From assembly GCA_020186115.1 (NCBI GenBank), contig WSYJ01000005.1:310001-374000 (forward strand): 64,000 bases of DNA, written 5' to 3'. Positions 10,048 to 18,564 of the stretch are shown piece after piece (position 1 is the stretch's first letter; each line of letters starts with the position of its first letter). The stretch comes from Histomonas meleagridis (taxonomy: Eukaryota; Parabasalia; Tritrichomonadida; Dientamoebidae). A model generated the notes under the pieces. The model made no database searches and had not been told where the DNA came from. It saw only the letters and a program-made list of their open reading frames with translations. The position numbers and the translations under genes were made by a program.

Positions 10048-12093
10048 TTACAAATTTTTTACTAAATTATCTTCTCTAAAATCGCGCGCAAATGGATCTT
10101 CTTCAATTGTTTCAACAATTGAATATCCTGATGATATTGTTTTACATGTATCTAAGTTTTGTTTTCCATTACTTTGCGAAGACATTTCTTCGCTTGTTTG
10201 TTTCTTTTGATTTCTTATTCGAACTAATACTATTATAAGTATTATTATTATAACAACTGCGGCAATCACAATTCCAATAATAATGTATATATTATTGTTA
10301 TTATCTTTTGGAGATGTAATGTTTTGATAAAAAATTGTGAAAAAGTTGGAATAAAAACTAAAGTACGAAGAATATATAACAACAGTATATTCATAAAAAA
10401 TAAATTCTGTATTAACAAATGTATGAGTTGTATCTAAGAATGAATGTGTAAATGAATTTGATAAAAATATATTACTAATTGACAATGTATGTGTAAGTGT
10501 TAATGAATATGATAAAACAAAAGTATGAGATATGGTAAAATTATGAATGAATGACTCTGTATTTATATTTGTTTCAGATTTAGGAATTGACTTCGAAAAT
10601 GTAATTGCTTCTGTATAAGTATTTGTTTGAGGTATATTTTGGCATTCATCAAGTTCTTCAACAGTAATATTAAAACCTCCAAACTCATCACTTATATATT
10701 TATCAGTTACCATAATTGTTGAAATAGTTACATTATAAAACACCAAGTCTTCAATTTGTGGCTCTTTTTCACCATTAAAATAAATACATTTCAAATTTGT
10801 ACATTGATAAAAAGCACCTGTCTTAATATTATTTACATTTTTACCTATGATAATTGTTGATAAATTATAGCACCCTGCAAATGAATATGTTCCAAGTTCG
10901 ATTACATTATTTGGAATAATGAAATTTCTTAATGAAATACATTTATTAAATGAATAATCACCGATTACAGTAACATTTGTACCAATTATTGGATTTATTA
11001 AATTAGAACATAAGTAAAATGCTGAATACCCAATTGATGTAACTTTATTTGGAATTATGATTGTGGTTAATAAAGTGCAATTACTGAACGTATATTCATC
11101 AATAATTTGAACATTCTCACTAATGGTAACATCTATTAAAGTAATGCAATGTTGAAATGCATATGATCTAAGTGTAGTAACTGTATTTGGAATTGTGAAA
11201 TTTTTGATTTTATAGCATTGATTAAATGCAAATTCACCGATTACTTTAATAGTATTACTGATAATAACATTTTCTAAGTTAACACAATTGGAAAATGCGG
11301 CGTAATCAATGGAAGTAACTGAATTTGATATTATCAAAGATTGTAAATTATAACACTTAAAACAGGAATGATCATAAATATTTTGAATGTTTTCTCCAAA
11401 AATAACTTCAATAATATTATAACAATATCCAAAAGAATAAGATCCTAAATATGTAACTGAATTTGGTATTGTGAAATTGATCAAATTAGAACATAAACAA
11501 AATGAATAATTTCCAATCGTTTGAAGATTTTTACCAATTATAATTGTTTCAAGATTAGAACAGTTATGGAAAGCATTGTTACCAATCGAAGTAACGATAT
11601 CGCCTAGTGAAACCGAAGTAAGTTTGCAGTTTCTGAATGCATCATATGGAATTGCATCGACACCAGAAACAACGATATATTTGGCATCTTCTTTATAATC
11701 TGCACTAAAATCACTTGAATCCTCTATATATAAAGTTGACGATGCTTCATCATACTTTTCAAATGATAGTGAGAAAAATACAACAAAAGCAAAAGGAATA
11801 AATTTTTTGTAAATTCCCTTTAAAAAAGCATTTTTAGCAATAAAATAAATTACGCCACTTAAAACAGCAAAAATAAACAATTTAACATCAATTTGACTGA
11901 AACATATTCCATAAGTGTTTCCGTCTGCCAACGACATCAATAATTCGCTCTGTGTCTGTTCTCCACTGCGCATCGCCGAAGTTAAATCAAAAAGAAGCAC
12001 CGAAACTGTAAACGTTTTCTTGGCTAGACATTTGAATACGTAAAAAACAACTTTTTGAATAAAAAACAATGAAACAAATTGAATGAAAAACAT
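10048..12093 (-). CDS. BspA-like leucine-rich-repeat surface protein with membrane anchor
   Basis: A 681-residue protein from the first ATG at 12093; the frame extends upstream only to a GTG. Two hydrophobic stretches occupy the first 115 residues. About thirteen LRR_5 (BspA/TpLRR) repeats of roughly 23 residues follow at about 131-437, with the pattern C-x2-L-x3-I-I and the AF-x2-C signature. Next is a Ser/Thr/aromatic-rich stem at about 480-590, a strong membrane segment at about 601-626 and a 55-residue cytoplasmic tail. The family is greatly expanded in trichomonads and thought to mediate adhesion. The tail ends with EEDPFARDFREDNLV, almost the same as the tail of the gene at 63215. A CACTTTTTG element lies 64 nt upstream. 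The exact start is uncertain. Confidence 0.85.
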   Translation of the reverse strand: MFFIQFVSLFFIQKVVFYVFKCLAKKTFTVSVLLFDLTSAMRSGEQTQSELLMSLADGNTYGICFSQIDVKLFIFAVLSGVIYFIAKNAFLKGIYKKFIPFAFVVFFSLSFEKYDEASSTLYIEDSSDFSADYKEDAKYIVVSGVDAIPYDAFRNCKLTSVSLGDIVTSIGNNAFHNCSNLETIIIGKNLQTIGNYSFCLCSNLINFTIPNSVTYLGSYSFGYCYNIIEVIFGENIQNIYDHSCFKCYNLQSLIISNSVTSIDYAAFSNCVNLENVIISNTIKVIGEFAFNQCYKIKNFTIPNTVTTLRSYAFQHCITLIDVTISENVQIIDEYTFSNCTLLTTIIIPNKVTSIGYSAFYLCSNLINPIIGTNVTVIGDYSFNKCISLRNFIIPNNVIELGTYSFAGCYNLSTIIIGKNVNNIKTGAFYQCTNLKCIYFNGEKEPQIEDLVFYNVTISTIMVTDKYISDEFGGFNITVEELDECQNIPQTNTYTEAITFSKSIPKSETNINTESFIHNFTISHTFVLSYSLTLTHTLSISNIFLSNSFTHSFLDTTHTFVNTEFIFYEYTVVIYSSYFSFYSNFFTIFYQNITSPKDNNNNIYIIIGIVIAAVVIIIILIIVLVRIRNQKKQTSEEMSSQSNGKQNLDTCKTISSGYSIVETIEEDPFARDFREDNLVKNL

Positions 12094-12157
12094 TTTATTT
12101 AAGTGCACGTTGACAGTCCGATGGGGTTAATTCAGTGGTTAATTTTTGACTTTAATT

Positions 12158-12166
12158 CAAAAAGTG
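12158..12166 (-). promoter_or_regulatory. CACTTTTTG candidate promoter element
   Basis: Read on the minus strand this is CACTTTTTG, 64 nt before the ATG of the BspA-like gene, inside the short gap to the FANCD2-like gene. Confidence 0.4.
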
Positions 12167-12200
12167 GATTTTTTGAGGGCTAAAAAAACGATGAACATGT

Positions 12201-15200
12201 TCACTTCTCTTCACCCGAAATTTTTCCATTTTCATCCAATTCGATTGTACTCTTTAACGAATATTTCCATTGTGCTATAGCTTTACTTAAGCTTGGCAAC
12301 GTTGACTGTAATGACTTCTCATTCCGTCGAATATGGTCCACAATATTTTGTAAGTATTTCATAATTTCTTTTGATAGTTCCAAAAAGTTTCCGACTGATT
12401 GTACATCGCAAAACTTTGCGTCGTTTAGAAATTGGAACAAACCAATCGAAGCGTCGATCCAAATAACACTTTTTTGTACGGTAATCTTCAGTATGCATAA
12501 AGGCACTTCTTCTTTACACGCCTGAAGTATCAAACCTTTCATTAATGCCGAAAGTTTATTTAATCTGTTCATAATAATTCCGACAATTTCTTCACTTATT
12601 ACGAATGAGTTACTTTGAATTTTCTTTTTAACTTCCAAAATTTTATGGTTCAATAAAACAAAACATTTCCAATAAAATATAGGAAACGTTTCATCATTCA
12701 AAGATATCCATTCTTCATTTCTTTCACCATTATAAAAGTTACATTTAAATGTGTCAGTAATAAATGTCGTCACATCTTTAAGTATCGATTTATTATGTTC
12801 GAAAAATATTGGTAATATTGCTTTAACTCCTTTTTTATCTAAGATTGGATTAGCAGAAGTTAATAAATCTTTAGAACATTGACATAAGTTTTTACATTCA
12901 TTTGATTGTAAATCGATTTTTATAGGTGGACCACAATGTAATATTGATCTTAATAATAATATAATTGAAATTTTTACATTTTGTTGAAAGTCATTTTTAA
13001 TCAAATAATTATAAAAATATTTAAAACATTTAATTCGTGATTCACTATCACAATAACTCATTAATAATTCATTAAATTTAACTTTGTCTTTATAAATCGG
13101 TAAATTGATTTGTAATCGTAATATATCAAAGATATATTGACTTATTAATTCATTATCTTTAACATTAGGTAATATATATTTAATTAATATATTTGGTACT
13201 TCTGTTGAATAAAAGATATTTGGTGGAAATATCGAATTCTTTGGTATTGTTGTTATTATATATTTATAATTAATAATTAATCGAAATAATATTCGTTTGT
13301 GAATATCAGTTAAAGGAAATTCTATTTGTGTAAGTAATTTAAATATTTGTTCTTCTGGTGGTATAAATGATGTCCGATATTTCTCATAAAATAATGCACT
13401 AATATCTTCAACATTATCTTTAATTAAACGTTTTATATATGTATGATATTTAGGAAATATATCTCCATATATTGGATGTAAATAATTTTCTTCTTCTTCT
13501 TGTAAATTCTTTATTAATAAATCCTCAATTTGTATTAATGTTTCATAATGTTTTATATAATTATCATCAATTATATCACAAAAATAATTTAAAATATTAC
13601 TTAAATAACAATGTGATAAATGTAATATTGTAATAGTTTCAATTAAATTTAATGGAATTTCATTGTTTAATTTAATGCTTATTTCAAAATAATCTTTGCA
13701 TTTAATTCGTAAGTTTTTCCCTAATGATAAATATGAATCAAATAATAATTGTGTTCCATATGATGAAAATATTAATGAAGAAATCTTTTGATTTAATATC
13801 TTTCGGACTTTTTGTAATGAATATCGTTTATGAGATTTTTGATTTTTATGATCGAAAAATAAATTAAAATTAATAAATTTTTCACCATTTTCATCTTCAA
13901 ATAATATATAATTTATTTGTTCTGATAAATATTTAACTAAAAACTTATTAAATGACTTCGATCGTTCTTTGTTTTCTAATAATGTTTTAAAGAATAATAA
14001 TAATGAAGTTTTATCTTCTTTAATATTCTTCGTTACAAATAAAAACATATTCTCTAATGGTGTAAAATCAGTTTGAAGGATTTCATTATATCGATCTATA
14101 ATAGAAGCAAATCCTATTACACCATATTCTTTAATTTCTTGTTTAGATGATGATAACATTTTAGAATAACCTATATGAAGTTGTGAATCTATTTGTTCAT
14201 TAATATCATTAATAGTACGAAATGTTAAATTAGATACAACTTTTGTAATCTTTTGATATATCGATAACTTTAAAGAACTTTGTGACCATAATATACCTTG
14301 AATTAATTGTGAATGATATTTAAGTTTTTCCGGATTTTCTAATGCTAATATTTCTAATGCATTAGCTATTTTTTCTTTATTAATTTCTTCGCCTATTTCG
14401 ATTTGAATTAAAAATGTACCAATGATATCTTGTAATATTCCGATATCATTAACTTCATTAAATATTAACTTTGAGATTATAATCCCATACTCTATGATTA
14501 TTTCAGTATTACTACTAATCATCCATGACATTAAATCAATAATAGATGTAATAATACATTCGATTGATTTATAATGGCCATTTATAGCTCCTTCTATTGA
14601 ACTTTGTGTTAATGTTTTACCAATTGTCTTTTGTATAAGTGTTTGCGCTTTGTTTCGTTGTGATGGAATAGAAAAGATACAAAAGATGACCCATATATCA
14701 ACAACACTAAATTCTGTTTCACTTTGTTCTAATATGGTTAAATATGACTTGAAAAAATGTATGTTAAATTGTAAAGCATTCTTTAGTTGGACTAATAAAA
14801 AGAAATTGGAATCATCTGCTGTCAATGTATCGATCTCAAAGTTATTATTTGATATGACAAATAAATTTTCGCGAAATGAACATACTGTTGAATATGAATT
14901 AGTTTCATCAGTCGTTGAAATAAGAAATCGAATAACTGATGGTAAATCTTTGGTAGATATGGCTGGTAAAATATTGTTCAGAACATGCTTACGAACACGT
15001 TGTTTGTTTTCAGTACTCAATGGAAATCCTTCTAGTGACCCTAAAATGTCGGGAATTAAATCGAAACTTTCAATCATAAAATTTAATATTCGATCAATTA
15101 CTAGATCAATGTTATCTAATAATTGGAATAAATACTGGAACAATATTTGTTTGATACTTGGATGACATCGTGATATCGCTTCAAATAATTGATCTGCAAA

Positions 15201-15668
15201 TTCTTCTTGATTAGAAACTTTTGTTAAAAATGATAAGTCTCGGACAATTTGAAATGTAAGTTTTCGAAGACGTGGAATATTATCTGCAAATTCGCTTTGA
15301 ATGAAAAACTGAATTAAAATTGAAGTAATATCATCTTGTAATTCAGGGCAACTTAATAAAATTCTAACTAATGATGGCATAATTTCGTTTGGTGAGTAAA
15401 GCCATTTTTCTAAATAATCTTGATTTGATAAATATTGATTTATTGTGACGATTATATTACGTTTTCTTTCTGGTTTCATGGAGCTTATTGCATTTGATAA
15501 AGAATTTTTAACTTCGAAAAGGGGTTTAGTTAAAATTGGCTCAAAATTTTCATTAAATTTTATTCCATTATCTTCAAGAAATATAAAAAACTCTTCATTT
15601 GGCTTGATGATTTCCTTAACAATCGGTTCGATGTCTTGAGTTAACTCAACCCTTGTTAATTGAAGCAT
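12201..15668 (-). CDS. FANCD2: FANCD2-like Fanconi anemia pathway protein
   Basis: A 1155-residue alpha-solenoid (human FANCD2 is about 1450). The best-matching block is at about residues 225-270, where a V-R-x-x-V helix is followed by KDLPSVIRFLISTTDE and SFRENL; this corresponds closely to the DLP-x-x-I-K-F-I-L-H-S and ELREKL block of animal FANCD2. Further agreements are EYGVIGFASII near residue 515 (the human segment around the ubiquitinated Lys561), the FYWKCFVLLNHKILEVKK helix, and the WIDASIGLFQFL and C-terminal helical region. In other eukaryotes FANCD2 pairs with FANCI, is monoubiquitinated and clamps DNA at interstrand crosslinks and stalled forks. The middle of the gene is extremely AT-rich and the ends less so. 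It is divergent from the ankyrin gene across 99 bp containing CACTTTTTG and AACGTT. Confidence 0.8.
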   Translation of the reverse strand: MLQLTRVELTQDIEPIVKEIIKPNEEFFIFLEDNGIKFNENFEPILTKPLFEVKNSLSNAISSMKPERKRNIIVTINQYLSNQDYLEKWLYSPNEIMPSLVRILLSCPELQDDITSILIQFFIQSEFADNIPRLRKLTFQIVRDLSFLTKVSNQEEFADQLFEAISRCHPSIKQILFQYLFQLLDNIDLVIDRILNFMIESFDLIPDILGSLEGFPLSTENKQRVRKHVLNNILPAISTKDLPSVIRFLISTTDETNSYSTVCSFRENLFVISNNNFEIDTLTADDSNFFLLVQLKNALQFNIHFFKSYLTILEQSETEFSVVDIWVIFCIFSIPSQRNKAQTLIQKTIGKTLTQSSIEGAINGHYKSIECIITSIIDLMSWMISSNTEIIIEYGIIISKLIFNEVNDIGILQDIIGTFLIQIEIGEEINKEKIANALEILALENPEKLKYHSQLIQGILWSQSSLKLSIYQKITKVVSNLTFRTINDINEQIDSQLHIGYSKMLSSSKQEIKEYGVIGFASIIDRYNEILQTDFTPLENMFLFVTKNIKEDKTSLLLFFKTLLENKERSKSFNKFLVKYLSEQINYILFEDENGEKFINFNLFFDHKNQKSHKRYSLQKVRKILNQKISSLIFSSYGTQLLFDSYLSLGKNLRIKCKDYFEISIKLNNEIPLNLIETITILHLSHCYLSNILNYFCDIIDDNYIKHYETLIQIEDLLIKNLQEEEENYLHPIYGDIFPKYHTYIKRLIKDNVEDISALFYEKYRTSFIPPEEQIFKLLTQIEFPLTDIHKRILFRLIINYKYIITTIPKNSIFPPNIFYSTEVPNILIKYILPNVKDNELISQYIFDILRLQINLPIYKDKVKFNELLMSYCDSESRIKCFKYFYNYLIKNDFQQNVKISIILLLRSILHCGPPIKIDLQSNECKNLCQCSKDLLTSANPILDKKGVKAILPIFFEHNKSILKDVTTFITDTFKCNFYNGERNEEWISLNDETFPIFYWKCFVLLNHKILEVKKKIQSNSFVISEEIVGIIMNRLNKLSALMKGLILQACKEEVPLCILKITVQKSVIWIDASIGLFQFLNDAKFCDVQSVGNFLELSKEIMKYLQNIVDHIRRNEKSLQSTLPSLSKAIAQWKYSLKSTIELDENGKISGEEK

Positions 15669-15706
15669 TATTCAGGAGTGAAATGCTCACTTCCTCCATC
15701 AACAAA

Positions 15707-15715
15707 CAAAAAGTG
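15707..15715 (-). promoter_or_regulatory. CACTTTTTG candidate promoter element
   Basis: On the minus strand this is CACTTTTTG, 38 nt before the FANCD2-like ATG. The same 99-bp divergent spacer holds AACGTTCTCC and AACGTTCATC, which could be Myb-type sites. Function is inferred. Confidence 0.45.
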
Positions 15716-15767
15716 AATTCACTGGCAACTAACGTTCTCCATATTAATAAACGTTCATCATAAATTT

Positions 15768-16898
15768 ATGGGAAACTTGGGTGGTGATGAATGGAAAACA
15801 TTAACTTTGGTTAAAGATATGATTTTTTCTTTAGGTGGTAAAGGTAGTCAACAAACAGCAAAAGAGTTATTAAAAATATTTGATGCTAATCATCCAAATT
15901 CTTTTAATTTAATTATTATTCAAATGTTATTGTATTTATATATAATTAAAATGAATGATTCTCTAATTTTTGATATTTATTTGGATTTTATTAAAACATA
16001 TTATGATCTTCTAAAGGAAAATAATTATGGTGAATTCTCAATCTTAAAATATTTTATGGAATTTATTAAAGAATTCAAATATTTATTTTCAAATTATATT
16101 CCATCATCAATTAATATTTCTAATTCATTAAATAATATTATATTAGATTATAACTATATATTTTTTCAGAAAATAGAAAATAATATTTTTAAAAACATTT
16201 ACTTAATTCAAAGGAATTCATCGAATATTACAAAAGTTATTCAAAATGATAATGTTGAAGAACTTCAAATTCTTTCATCGCAAACAAATTTTAATTATAA
16301 TCAAATATTAAATTTACCAATTAATGAAGCAAGTTATTTCAATGAATATGAAACTGATGAAATAAATGTTACATTAATTGATTATGCAGCATTTTTTGGA
16401 TCAGTTAAATGTTTTAAATATTTATTACTTAATGGCTCAAATGTAAATACTACGGCTAAATATGCAGTTGCAGGTGGAAATGAAGAAATTATTCATTTAT
16501 GCGAACAAAATCATTCATCATTTGAAGGTTCTTTAGAAATAGCAATTGAATATCATCGAAATGAAATCTTTAAATATCTTTATGAAAATAAAGTTGTTGA
16601 AATATTAAACATAAGCAAATTAGGTAACAAATGTATTATATATCATAACTATGAAATTTTATCATATTTAATTGAAGAAGGAATGGGGATCAATGATTAT
16701 ATAATTAATAAATCAGCAAAAAAAGGTAATTTTTATCTGACTAAACATTTTCTTCAAGTAAAACACATTCCTGAAAATATTTTAATATATGCAGTAAAAT
16801 CAGTAAATATGGAACTTATTGAATATATATTATATATAATTGAACAAAAAGAAATTGATATTAATGCATGTGATATTTATGTCATATATTTAAAATAA
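15768..16898 (+). CDS. DUF3447/ankyrin-repeat protein, 5' part
   Basis: 376 codons open from the first ATG. The N-terminal helical part leads into the trichomonad DUF3447 pattern: ITKVIQNDNVEELQILSSQ, then LIDYAAFFGSVKCFKYLLLNGSNV at about residues 205-227. Degenerate ankyrin repeats follow to residue 370 (IDINACDI). The last seven codons (YVIYLK plus stop) are read-through into the first 77-nt spacer, so the true gene very probably continues. Nine further in-frame ankyrin units follow at 16955-18374, each separated by a spacer (see the repeat entry). Such proteins form large trichomonad families of unknown function, presumably protein-binding. If the spacers are removed from the mRNA, the product would be about 680 residues. 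Confidence 0.8.
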   Translation: MGNLGGDEWKTLTLVKDMIFSLGGKGSQQTAKELLKIFDANHPNSFNLIIIQMLLYLYIIKMNDSLIFDIYLDFIKTYYDLLKENNYGEFSILKYFMEFIKEFKYLFSNYIPSSINISNSLNNIILDYNYIFFQKIENNIFKNIYLIQRNSSNITKVIQNDNVEELQILSSQTNFNYNQILNLPINEASYFNEYETDEINVTLIDYAAFFGSVKCFKYLLLNGSNVNTTAKYAVAGGNEEIIHLCEQNHSSFEGSLEIAIEYHRNEIFKYLYENKVVEILNISKLGNKCIIYHNYEILSYLIEEGMGINDYIINKSAKKGNFYLTKHFLQVKHIPENILIYAVKSVNMELIEYILYIIEQKEIDINACDIYVIYLK

Positions 16899-18374
16899 CT
16901 TTAAATAATTTAATGATTTAATATAAAATTTGGAATTTGTTTGATTTTTTTAATACAGCAATTATTTATGCAACTAAAATCTCAGATTATAAATTAATAC
17001 AATTACTTCTTGAACAAGAAGGAATTGATGTAAATAAGCATGAGTTTAATAATATTTTTTAATTTATTTTTAATTGAAAAATTTAATATTTAACAATAAT
17101 ATTTGGAAATTATTTAAATCATTTGATAATCCACTCATAATTGCAGTTCAAAAAGGTTATTATAAAATAGTTGAACTATTGATCAAACATAAAGGAATTA
17201 ATTTAAATGCTAAAAATATTTTTTTGTTTTACTTGATATTAGTTTTAATAATTTTATATTTCATAATAATATTTGGATTTTATATAAATTATTTAATACG
17301 CCACTTATGTTATCATTAAGATCCAATTTCGAAATATTTGAGTTACTTCTTAAACAAAAAGGAATCAACATTAACAAAAGAAACATTAAATTGTTTTATT
17401 TTTTGTTTATTTCAATGATTTGGTGATTCTAAATAAGATTTGGATTTTACATAAAATATTTGAAACAGTACTTATGAATGTATCATTATATGGATACACA
17501 GAAATAGTTCAATTGCTTCTTGAACAAGAAGGAATTGATATTAATATTAAAGATATTATTCTGTTTTATCTGAAAATTGTTCGAAATTTTTTATGTTTTA
17601 AAATAATATTTGGAATTTACACAAAATATTTGATACAGCGCTTATGTTTGCTTCTCAAAAAGGTAATATAGAAATTGTTAAATTACTTCTTGAACGAGAA
17701 GAAATTGATATTAATGCTCAAAATGTTTATTTGTTTTATTTTTTATTTATTTTAATCATTTATAATTACAAATTATTATATGGAAATTATTCGTATTATT
17801 TATGACAGCACTTATTTATGCATCTCAAAATGGTAATATAGAAATAGTTGAATTGCTTTTAGAACAAAAAGGAATTGATATTAATGCTAAAGACATTACA
17901 TTATTTAATATAATATTTCAATTAATAATTATATATTTCATGAAAATATTCGGAATTTATACAATTTATTTAAAACAGCACTTATGTTTGCATCAGAAAA
18001 TGATCATTTAGGAATAATTGAGTTACTTCTTAAACAAAAAGGAATTGATTTAAATAATAAAAACATTTTTTTAATATGTTTGAAATACATTTTAATAATT
18101 TGTAATTTCACTATAATATTTGGAATTTTTTCAAATAGTTTGATACAGCTCTTACAATAGCATCTGGAAAAGGTCACAAAGAAATAGTTAAATTACTTCT
18201 GAAACAAGAAGGAATTGATATTAATGCAAAGGATGTTTTTTAATTATTTTTAAATGTTCTTCATTAAATTTTGGATTACAAAATAATATTTGGAAATAAT
18301 TCATATTATTTAAAACGACAATTATGAAGGCACAAATGAGGGGTGAACATGAAACTGTCAGCATTATTTTGTAA
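16878..18374 (+). repeat. Array of 31-codon ankyrin units separated by 77-nt spacers
   Basis: Ankyrin units with uninterrupted coding lie at 16955-17047, 17128-17220, 17298-17387, 17465-17557, 17635-17727, 17805-17897, 17975-18067 and 18145-18237, with a final short one at 18315-18374 ending in TAA. Full units read like TALIYASQNGNIEIVELLLE and end GIDINAKDI. All full units have 31 codons except 17298-17387, which has 30. Spacers are 16878-16954, 17048-17127, 17221-17297, 17388-17464, 17558-17634, 17728-17804, 17898-17974, 18068-18144 and 18238-18314: eight of exactly 77 nt and one of 80 nt. Neither 77 nor 80 is divisible by three, so every spacer breaks the frame, and several contain stops. 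A usual ankyrin period here needs about three more codons. This implies that roughly 68 nt of each spacer would be removed if they are introns. Confidence 0.85.
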
Positions 18375-18564
18375 CTAATCATTAATGTAAATATATAATT
18401 TTTTTCATAAGATTTAAGTAAATTATAAATTTATTTCCTTTTCGAAAATTTTTTTTATACATAAAAATGTTATTTTTCATGGTTATAAGTAGAAATTTAA
18501 AAATAATATTTGAATTTAATTTTTATTTAATTTGTGAACAAAAAAATTTAAAATATATTTAAAT

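Noticed and set aside
14650-15165. 171-residue plus-strand frame
   Set aside because: It is antisense within the FANCD2-like gene, which has family motifs on the other strand.
17074-18011. Separate short genes at 17074-17319, 17420-17671 and 17802-18011
   Set aside because: They are ankyrin units running into spacers and frame breaks. The periodic structure explains them better as parts of one interrupted gene.
16878-18374. CRISPR-like alternation of repeats and spacers
   Set aside because: Both parts of the 170-nt unit are related copies. One part encodes ankyrin repeats and the other is a conserved 77-nt spacer, so the spacers are not unique.
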